Source: Clostridium_AF sediminicola
GTDB lineage: Bacteria; Bacillota; Clostridia; Clostridiales; Clostridiaceae
DNA length: 64,000 bases
NCBI RefSeq assembly: GCF_050402865.1
Contig: NZ_BAABMF010000004.1
Span: forward strand, 62,001 to 126,000
Direction of reading: 5' to 3'
Shown: positions 8,621 through 17,755 of the stretch, in pieces
Layout of the letters: every line of letters begins with the position of its first letter
Position numbering within the stretch: the first letter of the stretch is position 1
The notes under the pieces: generated by a model
What the model saw: only the letters and a program-made list of their open reading frames with translations
Told to the model about the DNA's origin: nothing
The model's database searches: none
Program-made: the position numbers and the translations under genes

Positions 8621-8669
8621 AAAAATATACATTTCGCAATGAGTTAATTTAAGTAAAGGAGAAATAGGA

Positions 8670-11600
8670 ATGAAATATAGAGGGAATAAGGGTATTTTAG
8701 AAAATCTGTTCTATATGATTTATCTAAAAATGGATAAAGAAAAATGCAAATTGGAAGAACAGTTAAACTTAGTTTTGGATGAAGTTTTAGACTGCCAATA
8801 TTCAAATTTTGAAATAGGAAGTTTATTGTTTTTATTAGGGGAGTACATCAGAAAATTTGGAGATGCTACCATATTAAAATCTAGAGAAAAAGAAATAGAA
8901 GAACTCATTAATATATATGATTTTAAATTTGCTAAAAATGAGGAAAATGTTTTAGATTCTAGTTTAGTACAGGTAAATACATCATCTTTAGGAGCTATCT
9001 ATGGTGGATTAAGAAGTATAAATAATTATCTAAAAAGAGATGATATTAGTCTAAATATCAAAGAAATCAGAAAATATACATTTGACAATGTTCTGGATGG
9101 TGTATCTTTATCCAATGGGAATATTCAGAAAGAGATAAGTTTTGATATTATTCTAGCATGTTTACCATTTGGGTTATTTGAACCAGAAGATTTGGTTTTA
9201 GTAGAATCTATAAAAGTATTGTCTGATAAATCTAAAGATACAAGAGATAATTTTAGCTTACTATTACTAGCTTACTATTATACAGAACAAGGAAGTTATC
9301 ATTTAGCAAAAGAATTATTGAAAAAAGTTAAAGGTATAGGAATTAAAGAGAATAAAGATACTCTACTTTTCAATATAATTTATAAAAAATTAGAAGATAA
9401 ATCACAACTACAAGAGAACATGATTATTCATAGACCTTATGGAAATAACAATATTTATGAACCTGGGTATGATGAAAGATTTCCTAAAAAGGTTAAGGCA
9501 TCAGAAGAGGTTATTTTAAAAGCAGTAACATGGCCAATAAATGAGGAAATGGAAGTATTTGTGGATGTTAAAGTAAATGGTGAGGACAAAGGCTCATATA
9601 AAGGAACATATGTGGAAAGTCCACAGAAACACTTTTGTTGGGATATAGGTTCATACAATGAGTGGGATAATGTTGAATATAAATTCTTTTTCAACACTGA
9701 GGAGAATGAATTAATAAAATCTCAAAATTTTTCATTTGATGTATTAAAAGAAGTAAAAGTAAGTAAGATAAATGAAGTAATACTACAGGGTACAGTTGCA
9801 GAAGTTATTTGCATTAATGAATATAATAACGATTTTGGTGAACTTTATATTGAATTCAAGGAAAATGGAGATTTTGTAATAGATATTAATGAAACTAAAG
9901 CTGAGTCTAAGAGAGATGAAAGTTTAGTAAATTTAATAGAAGATAACGAGTGTTATTTATTTAAATGGAATGAAAGTGAACTAAAAATTTCAAAAGAGGA
10001 TGTTAATTTTATATATAAAAAAAATAGTGAAATTATAAGATTTAAAACTTTTAGTAAATGGATTGATAGAAATAATACTACCAAATTTATTAATATCAAT
10101 ATGCAAAGTTATGATGAAGAAAAGTTCTATGGTTTTGGAGAGAGGTATAATAATCTAAATCAAAAGGGAAATTCCCCAGATGTATATGTATATAACCAAT
10201 ACAAAGAGCAAGGTCTTAAAACTTATATACCTATACCATTTTATATTTCTTCAAATAATTATGGTTTGTTTGTTGAAACTAGCAATTATGTGAAGTTTGA
10301 CATGGGAGAAACAAATGAGGATGTTTCTATTATGGGAGAGGTACAGTCACTTAAAATCCATGTGATGGCAGGTGAAATAGGAGAGGTTATTGAAAAATAT
10401 ACAGATATAACTGGTAAGCCTAAATTACTACCAAAATGGGCATTTGGTCCTTGGATGTCAAGTAACAATTGGGATAGTCAAAAGGAAGTTTTAAAACAAT
10501 TGGATTTAACATTAAAACATAATATACCATCTACTGTTTTAGTCATTGAAGCTTGGAGTGATGAAGTTACTTATTATGCTTTTAATGATGCCAAATATAA
10601 AGAAAAGCCAAGTGAAGAGGCTTATAGTTATGATGACTATGAGTTCCCTGAATGGGGCAGATGGCCAAATCCAAAAGAAATGGTAGAAAGATTACACAAT
10701 GAGGGATTGAAATGTATATTATGGCAAATACCTATTTTAAAACAAATGGGAAGTATCAATCATATTCAAAAAGAGTTAGATGAATCATATGCTATTCAAA
10801 ATGATTTTGTCATTAAAAATCCTGATGACACACCTTATAGGATGCCAGAAGGATGGTTTAAAGATAGTCTGTTATTAGACTTTTCAAATGAAGAAGGAGT
10901 AAATTGGTGGTTTAATAAAAGAAGATATCTAGTGGATGATATAAAAGTAGATGGATTTAAGACAGACGGAGGAGAGTTTTTATTTGGGCAAGGATTAAAG
11001 GCATGGGATGGTAGAACAGGTGAACAATTAAGAAATGATTATCCAAATGATTATATTTCTGCTTATTATAATTTTATTAATGAAGCTAATCCAGAAGGTG
11101 GTATAACATTTAGTAGAGCTGGATTTACTGGAGCTCAAAATTTCCCTGCCCATTGGGCGGGTGATGAACGTTCCAATTTCGAAGCATTTGAGAGAAGTTT
11201 ATATGCAGGACTTTCTTCAGGGATTTCAGGAATACCTTTCTGGGGATGGGATTTAGCAGGGTTTAGTGGCGATATTCCAACGGCAGAGCTATTTATTAGA
11301 GCTACTGAAATGGCAACGTTTTGTCCTATAATGCAGTATCATGCAGAGAGTAAAGCTGAATTTAATCAAGACAGAACTCCTTGGAATATTGCAGAGCGAA
11401 CAGGTGATATAAGAGCACTTGACTATTATAGATATTATGCTAATTTGAGAATGAATTTGATTCCATATATCTATAACGAAGCAATGAAGTGTAGCGAAAC
11501 AGGAGTACCTTTGATGAGAGCTATGATTATAGATTACTATGAAGATGATAAAACACATTTATTGGATACACAATATATGTTTGGAGAGTCACTACTTGTT

Positions 11601-12062
11601 GCTCCAATAATTAAAGAAGGGGATACTAGAAGAGAAATATACTTCCCAGAAGGAAAATGGTATAACTTCTTTTCAAATGAAGTCTTTTATGGTGGAAAAA
11701 ATATTGAAGTTATAGCTGGGTTAAAAGATATTCCTGTTTATATAAAAGACAATTCAGTAGTATCCGTAAATTTGAACAAAGAATTTGGATTAGGTGAGTA
11801 TATAAGTAATGATATTACAAATTACAATAATTTATCATTCATAATAGTAGGTGATAATATAGATTATATTTTCCAAGATGATTTAGGAAATAATTTTAGA
11901 TTTAAAAGCAAAGATGGAGAAATAAATATTGAAACAAATTTCAAAGAAGACTTTAATTTATTATGTTCTACCAATGTACTTAGAATTAATGGAGAAGAAC
12001 TTAATAGTAAGAAAAAAATAGGTGATAGATATATTTTTACAATAGAAAGGGATAACTCATGA
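8670..12062 (+). CDS. GH31 alpha-glycosidase with a large N-terminal helical domain
   Basis: Predicted intracellular retaining alpha-glucosidase, alpha-xylosidase or alpha-glucosyltransferase (no signal peptide), 1130 aa. Residues about 1-250 are alpha-helical and include FDIILACLPFGLFEPEDLV, which resembles the GH15 glucoamylase-type barrel; about 255-370 looks like a beta-sandwich; GH31 follows: N-terminal sandwich about 380-580 (FYGFGERYNNLNQ), barrel with nucleophile Asp 766 in FKTDGGE and acid/base Asp 832 in HWAGDERSNF, then C-terminal sandwiches. GH31 enzymes are usually 650-800 aa, so the N-terminal third is an addition. ATG has AAAGGAG upstream. Overlaps the next gene by ATGA. Confidence 0.9.
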   Translation: MKYRGNKGILENLFYMIYLKMDKEKCKLEEQLNLVLDEVLDCQYSNFEIGSLLFLLGEYIRKFGDATILKSREKEIEELINIYDFKFAKNEENVLDSSLVQVNTSSLGAIYGGLRSINNYLKRDDISLNIKEIRKYTFDNVLDGVSLSNGNIQKEISFDIILACLPFGLFEPEDLVLVESIKVLSDKSKDTRDNFSLLLLAYYYTEQGSYHLAKELLKKVKGIGIKENKDTLLFNIIYKKLEDKSQLQENMIIHRPYGNNNIYEPGYDERFPKKVKASEEVILKAVTWPINEEMEVFVDVKVNGEDKGSYKGTYVESPQKHFCWDIGSYNEWDNVEYKFFFNTEENELIKSQNFSFDVLKEVKVSKINEVILQGTVAEVICINEYNNDFGELYIEFKENGDFVIDINETKAESKRDESLVNLIEDNECYLFKWNESELKISKEDVNFIYKKNSEIIRFKTFSKWIDRNNTTKFININMQSYDEEKFYGFGERYNNLNQKGNSPDVYVYNQYKEQGLKTYIPIPFYISSNNYGLFVETSNYVKFDMGETNEDVSIMGEVQSLKIHVMAGEIGEVIEKYTDITGKPKLLPKWAFGPWMSSNNWDSQKEVLKQLDLTLKHNIPSTVLVIEAWSDEVTYYAFNDAKYKEKPSEEAYSYDDYEFPEWGRWPNPKEMVERLHNEGLKCILWQIPILKQMGSINHIQKELDESYAIQNDFVIKNPDDTPYRMPEGWFKDSLLLDFSNEEGVNWWFNKRRYLVDDIKVDGFKTDGGEFLFGQGLKAWDGRTGEQLRNDYPNDYISAYYNFINEANPEGGITFSRAGFTGAQNFPAHWAGDERSNFEAFERSLYAGLSSGISGIPFWGWDLAGFSGDIPTAELFIRATEMATFCPIMQYHAESKAEFNQDRTPWNIAERTGDIRALDYYRYYANLRMNLIPYIYNEAMKCSETGVPLMRAMIIDYYEDDKTHLLDTQYMFGESLLVAPIIKEGDTRREIYFPEGKWYNFFSNEVFYGGKNIEVIAGLKDIPVYIKDNSVVSVNLNKEFGLGEYISNDITNYNNLSFIIVGDNIDYIFQDDLGNNFRFKSKDGEINIETNFKEDFNLLCSTNVLRINGEELNSKKKIGDRYIFTIERDNS

Positions 12063-14314
12063 CTAAAAATAATAAAGGTAAATTGAACTTTAAATATAAT
12101 GACAGAAAATTAGAAATAACTGTGTTTAATGAAAATATTGTCAGGTTTGATTACAGTAGAAATGAAAAGAAAAATATAACAGATGCAGTGACTTTAGATC
12201 CAATAGAAGTAAAATTTAAAAAAGAAGATAATAAAATTAAATTGCCGAAATTCTCTATAGAAGTACTAGAAGATTTAAGAGTAAAAATAATAGACTTGAA
12301 AGGTAATGTTATCTTAGAGGATGAATTTATCCAGTTTGATTCTAAACCACAAGACAGTGTTTTTCAAGAACATGAATATGAAATTATCAATAGAGAACAA
12401 GGTAAAGTTTATTCTGTAGAAATTGAAAAGAAACATAGCTGGGAAAAAGGATTTTATGGTTTAGGTGAAAAATATGGATTTATCAATCTTTTAGGAATAC
12501 AGACAGAGAATTGGAATACAGATGTTTTAGGAGTTTCTCCAGTTCATACTCCAGTACAAAAGCAATACCATACCTCTATTCCATTTTATATTGGAATGGA
12601 TGAAAAGAAAGCCTATGGAATCTTTTATGATACATCTTATAGAAACTATTTTGATTTTGGAATGTATCAAAAGGGAATCAATTTTAGAACTGATGGTGGA
12701 GAGTTAGATTATTATTATATTCATGGTGATAACATCTCTGAAGTTGTAGAAGAATACGGAAACTTAACAGGTAAAGTAAAACTTCCTAGAAAAGACTTTT
12801 TGGGTTTCCAGCAGTGTAGATGGTCATATATGAATAAAAAAGAAGTAATAGATTTAGCTAAATCTTTTAGAGAAAAAGATATACCATGTGATGTAATTTA
12901 TTTGGATATAGATTATATGGAAGACTACAAGGTGTTTACTATAAATTCTGAAAGATTTAATGAGTTTAAAGAAATGAATGCTGAACTCAAGAAGATGGGA
13001 TTTAAATTAGTGGTAATAGTAGATCCTGGAGTAAAAGTAGAAGAAGGATACCATGTTTATGAGCAAGCACTTGAAAATGATTATCTGATAAAAGATGAAA
13101 ACGGAGAAGTATATGTAGGTAAAGTTTGGCCTGGAGACAGTGCATTCCCTGATTTTCTAAGGAAGTCTGTTAGAAATTGGTGGGGAGAGATCCATAAAGG
13201 ATTAATAGATGATGGAGTTAGCGGTATATGGAATGATATGAATGAAATTGCTGATATGTCTACGGATACAAAGACAATACCAGAATCAACATATCAAATA
13301 GATGATAGCGGCAATAAGTATTTGCAAAAAGAAACTCATAACTTATATGGACACTATCAAGGAAAGGCAACCTATAATGGATTAAAGAATATTCAAGGAA
13401 CTAGACCATTTGTTTTGACTCGATCAGCATCAGCTGGAACACAGAGATATTCAGCACTATGGACTGGGGATAACACTTCTTTGTGGGAACATATGGAATC
13501 AAGTATACCTATGTTAATGAATTTAGGATTAAGCGGATATACTTATGTAGGTTCAGATGTAGGAGGATTTATTGGTGATAGCAATGGAGAACTTTTAACT
13601 CGTTGGACACAATTAGGGGTATTCTATCCTCTCTTTAGAAATCATAGCTGTGTAAATTCATTGTATCAAGAGCCATGGGCATTTGGAGAAGATGTTGAGA
13701 ATATAGTTAGTAAATATATCAAGATGAGATATTCTCTTGTAAACCATCTTTATAATTTATTTAGAGAAAGTAGCTTAACAGGTGCACCTATTATGAGACC
13801 ATTATTCTATCATTATCAACAGGATGAGAATACATTTGATATAAACGATGAATTTTTATTTGGTGAAGAAATATTAGTAGCACCAATTTTAAGACCTAGA
13901 ACTTATAAGCGAATGGTATATTTGCCTGAAGGGAAATGGTATGACTATTTTACAGATGAAGTTTATGAAGGTAGAAAACACATTATAAAAGACGCAGCAA
14001 TTGATAAGATACCGGTATTTGCTAAAGAGGGAGCTATTATTCTAAAGGATAAACCTATGAACTATATCGGAGAAAAAGAAGAAAATTATGAAATCCATGT
14101 ATACTTAGGAGAGGATAACTCAAAAGATTTTTATTTTGATGATGGAAAATCCTTTAGATATGAAAATGGAGAATATTCTGTGATAAATGTGGAAGTTAAA
14201 GGGGAAGAACTAGAAGTAAAGCTTATTAAAGGTGGCTATAAGTTAGGAAAATTTGATTTAGTTATTCATAGTGCTAATGGAATTAAAGAACTAAAAAATG
14301 TAGAAATAAAATAG
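12059..14314 (+). CDS. GH31 alpha-glucosidase
   Basis: Second family 31 glycosidase, 751 aa, the usual length. Predicted to release glucose from imported alpha-glucosides in the cytoplasm (no signal peptide). FYGLGEKYG marks the N-terminal sandwich; nucleophile Asp 393 lies in GIWNDMNE and acid/base Asp 471 in WTGDNTSLWEHM; RNHS and EPW substrate-site residues follow. The WNDMNE form is typical of true alpha-glucosidases and differs from the KTDGGE form of its neighbour, so the two probably cut different linkages. Start overlaps the previous stop (ATGA), giving translational coupling. Last gene of the operon, followed by a strong palindrome. Confidence 0.93.
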   Translation: MTKNNKGKLNFKYNDRKLEITVFNENIVRFDYSRNEKKNITDAVTLDPIEVKFKKEDNKIKLPKFSIEVLEDLRVKIIDLKGNVILEDEFIQFDSKPQDSVFQEHEYEIINREQGKVYSVEIEKKHSWEKGFYGLGEKYGFINLLGIQTENWNTDVLGVSPVHTPVQKQYHTSIPFYIGMDEKKAYGIFYDTSYRNYFDFGMYQKGINFRTDGGELDYYYIHGDNISEVVEEYGNLTGKVKLPRKDFLGFQQCRWSYMNKKEVIDLAKSFREKDIPCDVIYLDIDYMEDYKVFTINSERFNEFKEMNAELKKMGFKLVVIVDPGVKVEEGYHVYEQALENDYLIKDENGEVYVGKVWPGDSAFPDFLRKSVRNWWGEIHKGLIDDGVSGIWNDMNEIADMSTDTKTIPESTYQIDDSGNKYLQKETHNLYGHYQGKATYNGLKNIQGTRPFVLTRSASAGTQRYSALWTGDNTSLWEHMESSIPMLMNLGLSGYTYVGSDVGGFIGDSNGELLTRWTQLGVFYPLFRNHSCVNSLYQEPWAFGEDVENIVSKYIKMRYSLVNHLYNLFRESSLTGAPIMRPLFYHYQQDENTFDINDEFLFGEEILVAPILRPRTYKRMVYLPEGKWYDYFTDEVYEGRKHIIKDAAIDKIPVFAKEGAIILKDKPMNYIGEKEENYEIHVYLGEDNSKDFYFDDGKSFRYENGEYSVINVEVKGEELEVKLIKGGYKLGKFDLVIHSANGIKELKNVEIK

Positions 14315-14318
14315 AATT

Positions 14319-14360
14319 GGGGACAGGGCTCAACTTTTTGTAAAGTTGAGCCCTGTCCCT
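14319..14360. terminator. GGGACAGGG palindromic repeat, complete copy, acting as operon terminator
   Basis: GGGACAGGGCTCAACTTT (14320-14337) and its exact complement (14342-14359) form an 18-bp stem with loop TTGT, 5 nt after the GH31 stop codon. No strong U-tract follows, but the stem is long and GC-rich for this genome. A near-identical element with one compensated base pair is at 51755-51794. Confidence 0.8.
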
Positions 14361-14505
14361 ATTTGATGAATAAACATTAGGAAAGAATATATTAAGATGG
14401 GAAAATTAATAAGTAATTTTGCTTATATGTTATAATCATAACGAGAAAAAATATATAACTAAAATACTTTTTGTTGCTTAAACCTAGTATAAAAGGAGAA
14501 TAATT

Positions 14506-15804
14506 ATGAAAATCAAGTTAGGGATTGTCGGTGAAAAGGATACACTTGAGATAATTAAAAATGTAGTTTCTGAGTTTGAGGATACAATTATTCCTTATTA
14601 TTTTACATATGCAAATAAAAGAGAGGTTATTGATATTTTAGAAACATATGAGAATAATATTGATGTATTTCTTTTTTCAGGTTCAGATCCATATTATTAT
14701 GCAAAAAATAAAAATGCACTCATTAAACCAGCAGTTTATATACCTAGAGTAGAAACAAGTATTTATGAAGTTTTGTGGAAAATCAGAGATGAAGGATTAG
14801 ATTATAAAAAAGTAAGTATAGATGCTATTAGCCAGAAATCAGTTGAAGAAGTTCTTAATGCATTAAATATTGATAAAGAAAATATTTATGTAAAAAAGTA
14901 CAAACCTGTTGTTGATTATGAAGAATTAGTTTCATTTCATCATAATTTATGGAAAAATAATAAAATAAATGCTGCTGTTACAGGTATTGCTGGCGCGGCA
15001 AAAAAATTAAGAGAACTTGGAGTACCTGCTTTTAGGCTTTATCCTACTGTTCAATTGATTAGGGAATATATTAATAAAGCAATATATTTGGGGGATGTAG
15101 AAAGAATAAAGAGTACTCAAATTGCACTCCAAATTATTAGAATAGAAAACAAAAGTAGGGAAATGACATGTGGGTATGAATTTTTGAAAATAAAAAACCA
15201 ATTTGAAAATTTTCTTATTGAATATACACAGGATAATTATGGATTATTTTTTGCGTTTGGAGTAAATGAATATCTAATATTTTCTACTAGAGGTGCTTTA
15301 AACGCAAATTTTATAGAGGCGAAATGTCTGAAAATTGCTGAGCTAACTAAAAAAATTGGAATATCTTTTTCTTCTGGAATAGGCTATGGTAATACTGTTT
15401 ATAAAGCTGAAGCTAATGCAAGAATTGCACTTGATTATGCTGCAAAAGAAAAATATAGCTGCTGCTATATAGTTGAAGAACAAGGTTTAATTTCAGGACC
15501 TATAGGAAAAAGCACTGAAATGAATTTAGCATATGATTTAATTGTTACAGATAAAAAAATTCAAGATATTGCAGAAAAAATAGACATAAGCGCTGCATAT
15601 GTTTCTAAAATCAAAGCTATTATTGATAGTACGGGTAAAAATGTAATTGATGCAAAAGAATTGTCAGATTATCTTGGAATTAGTTTGAGAAGTTCAAGAA
15701 GAATACTAAGCCAAATACTAGAGGCTGGTTATGGAAAGGTAATTGCCAAAGAAAGTAGAGCCGGAACAGGGAGACCAAGGAGAATATTTGAAATTTTCTT
15801 GTAA
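14506..15804 (+). CDS. Unassigned transcriptional regulator with GGDEF-like middle and winged-helix end
   Basis: I do not recognise a named family. 432 aa, soluble. Residues 1-200 look like an alpha/beta sensor region (LGIVGEKD at the start, DVFLFSGSDPYYYA later). The stretch around 245-330 (YGLFFAFGVNEYLIFST, then GIGYGNTVYKAEANARIAL) resembles GTP-cyclohydrolase-III/GGDEF-type folds without the catalytic signature. The C-terminus (about 380-432) reads as a winged helix: AKELSDYLGISLRSSRRIL, then a GRPRRIFEIF wing. Good ribosome site AAAGGAGAA. It lies upstream of and parallel to the peptide transport operon, so I infer it senses peptides or nitrogen state and controls 16102-22671. Confidence 0.7.
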   Translation: MKIKLGIVGEKDTLEIIKNVVSEFEDTIIPYYFTYANKREVIDILETYENNIDVFLFSGSDPYYYAKNKNALIKPAVYIPRVETSIYEVLWKIRDEGLDYKKVSIDAISQKSVEEVLNALNIDKENIYVKKYKPVVDYEELVSFHHNLWKNNKINAAVTGIAGAAKKLRELGVPAFRLYPTVQLIREYINKAIYLGDVERIKSTQIALQIIRIENKSREMTCGYEFLKIKNQFENFLIEYTQDNYGLFFAFGVNEYLIFSTRGALNANFIEAKCLKIAELTKKIGISFSSGIGYGNTVYKAEANARIALDYAAKEKYSCCYIVEEQGLISGPIGKSTEMNLAYDLIVTDKKIQDIAEKIDISAAYVSKIKAIIDSTGKNVIDAKELSDYLGISLRSSRRILSQILEAGYGKVIAKESRAGTGRPRRIFEIFL

Positions 15805-15820
15805 AATTCTAAATAAGGAT

Positions 15821-15877
15821 AAAGAACGATTGCAATTAAGAAAATTAAATTTTGATTGCGGTGGTTCTTTATTTTAT
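15821..15877 (+). terminator. Rho-independent terminator after the regulator
   Basis: AAAGAACGATTGCAAT (15821-15836) pairs with ATTGCGGTGGTTCTTT (15855-15870) through Watson-Crick and two G-U pairs with one mismatch, then TATTTTATTC. It separates the regulator from the peptide transport operon. Confidence 0.7.
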
Positions 15878-15970
15878 TCAATTTTATATTGAAAGTCTAT
15901 TATATTTATAAAGATTAAAATTTTTGAAAAAATAATAAAAAAATAAAGGATTTTCAGAATAAATGTAGAA

Positions 15971-16017
15971 TATAACAACTTACGGACATAACTGAAATAC
16001 GTCCGTAAACTGTTATA
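15971..16017. promoter_or_regulatory. Inverted repeat, candidate operator upstream of the peptide transport operon
   Basis: TATAACAACTTACGGAC (15971-15987) and GTCCGTAAACTGTTATA (16001-16017) are complementary at 15 of 17 positions around a 13-nt spacer. It is GC-richer than its surroundings and sits about 85 bp before the dppA-like start. No T-run follows. It could be bound by the regulator at 14506, or form an RNA hairpin in the leader. Confidence 0.55.
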
Positions 16018-16101
16018 AATTTTTTTAAGAAGCAATTTTAGTAGAGGTTATGGATGTTTTGAATTAAAATATCCATAATAATAAAAGGGGGATTTATTAA
16101 A

Positions 16102-17673
16102 ATGGCAAAGAGAAAATTAGCAAAATTATGTACATTAATGCTATCAGTTACATTATGTACAGCTTTATTATCAGGATGTGGAAGTAGTGAAAAGAGTGGG
16201 GATGCAGCAAAAACATCAGGAGAAGTGAAAGACACATTAACAGTTGCAGCAGCTTATGATGCAAAATCATTAGACCCACATGCAACAAATGATGTAGCTT
16301 CTTCAAATGTTATGAATCAAATTTATGAAAATTTGGTTACACTAAATGATAAAAATGAGGTTGTACCTCAATTAGCAGAAAAATTTGAGAAGGTTGATGA
16401 TGTAACTTATAAGTTTTATTTGAAAAAAGGAGTAAAATTCCATAATGGAGAGGAATTAAAAGCAAGTGATGTAAAATTCACTTTGGAAAGAGCAATTTCA
16501 CCTAATTCAGGAGCTATTAAACATATAGTTGGAGATATTGATCCTGATAGCATAACAGTAGAAGATGACTATACAATTTCACTTAAAACTAAAACACCAT
16601 CTTCAGCATTTTTACCATCTTTGATTCATGTTGGTGGAGGATGTATATTAAATGAAAAAGCTGTTAAAGAAGCTGGTGATGACTATGGAATGAATCCAGT
16701 AGGCACAGGTCCATTTAAATTCGCTAGTTGGACAAAAGGGGATAAGGTTGTTTTAGAAAGATTTGAAGATTATCATGGTGATAAACCTGCATATCAAAAT
16801 CTTGTTATAAGAGCAATTCCAGAAGCAACAAATAGAACAATTGAGCTTGAAAGTGGTGGAGTAGATATTGCTTATTCTATTACTACAAATGATGTATCAA
16901 GAGTTGAAGATAATCCTGACTTAAAACTTATGAGAGTTTTGGATAACTCTACAACTTATTTAGGATTTAACTGTGAAAAAGCTCCATTTGATAATGAAAA
17001 AGTTCGTCAAGCTATAAATACTGCTATTAATACAGATGCTATAGTTAAATCAGTATTTAGAGGTGTTGGTGGTGTTGCAATAGGTCCAGTTGCACCAAAT
17101 GTAAAATATTCTAATGCTGATTTAGGACAACCGGAATATGATGTAGAAAAAGCTAAAAAGTTATTAGCAGAAGCAGGATATGCTGATGGATTTAAGACAG
17201 TTATATGGACAAATGATAAAAAAGAAAGAATGGATATGGCAACAATAATTCAAGAACAGTTGAAAGCAGTTGGTGTTGAAGTTGAAATACAAGTTCTTGA
17301 GTGGGGTGCTTATCTTCAAGGGCTTAAAGAAAAGAAACAAGATATGTTTATAGTTGGATGGTCATGCCAAACACCGGATCCTGATATGGCTTTATATGGT
17401 CCATTCCACTCTTCAATGAAAGGTAATAATAACTTCACATTCTTTGGTGACGATAAAGTAGATGAGTTAATTGAGAAGGGTAGACTTCTTGAAGATTCAC
17501 CTGAGAGACAAGAGGTATACAATGAAGTTCAGGGAATTATAAGAGAAAAAGCACCATGGGTATTCTTAAATAATGGAGAACAAGTTGTAGGTCTTAGAAA
17601 AGGTATAAAAGGATTTAAGCCAAGTCCATTTGGATATCATGTTCTTTACAATGTTACTTTTGAAGAAGAATAA
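16102..17673 (+). CDS. dppA: Oligopeptide/dipeptide-binding lipoprotein (DppA/OppA family)
   Basis: Extracellular peptide-binding protein (SBP_bac_5), 523 aa. Signal peptide with lipobox LLSGC (Cys about 25). Family landmarks: AKSLDPHATNDVASSNVMNQ, the motif KFHNGEELKASDVKFTLERA near 112-131, NPVGTGPFKFASW near 195, and AINTAINTDAIVKSVFRG. GGGGG ribosome site a little farther than usual (about 11 nt). It supplies ligand to the DppBCDF-type pump encoded next. A hairpin with a T-run after the stop should keep this protein more abundant than the membrane parts. Nickel or sugar ligands are possible in this family, but the adjacent peptidase favours peptides. Confidence 0.93.
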   Translation: MAKRKLAKLCTLMLSVTLCTALLSGCGSSEKSGDAAKTSGEVKDTLTVAAAYDAKSLDPHATNDVASSNVMNQIYENLVTLNDKNEVVPQLAEKFEKVDDVTYKFYLKKGVKFHNGEELKASDVKFTLERAISPNSGAIKHIVGDIDPDSITVEDDYTISLKTKTPSSAFLPSLIHVGGGCILNEKAVKEAGDDYGMNPVGTGPFKFASWTKGDKVVLERFEDYHGDKPAYQNLVIRAIPEATNRTIELESGGVDIAYSITTNDVSRVEDNPDLKLMRVLDNSTTYLGFNCEKAPFDNEKVRQAINTAINTDAIVKSVFRGVGGVAIGPVAPNVKYSNADLGQPEYDVEKAKKLLAEAGYADGFKTVIWTNDKKERMDMATIIQEQLKAVGVEVEIQVLEWGAYLQGLKEKKQDMFIVGWSCQTPDPDMALYGPFHSSMKGNNNFTFFGDDKVDELIEKGRLLEDSPERQEVYNEVQGIIREKAPWVFLNNGEQVVGLRKGIKGFKPSPFGYHVLYNVTFEEE

Positions 17674-17686
17674 ATAACAGTAAATT

Positions 17687-17733
17687 ATTAGACAAGAGCA
17701 TATATACATTATGCTCTTATCTAATGTTTTTTT
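17687..17733 (+). terminator. Leaky terminator/attenuator between dppA and dppB
   Basis: ATTAGACAAGAGCAT (17687-17701) pairs with ATGCTCTTATCTAAT (17711-17725), 14 of 15 positions, followed by GTTTTTTTAAG. This is a standard intrinsic terminator placed inside the operon, as is common after binding-protein genes to lower expression of the downstream membrane subunits. Confidence 0.8.
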
Positions 17734-17755
17734 AAGAATGAAAGGAGGAAAATAA

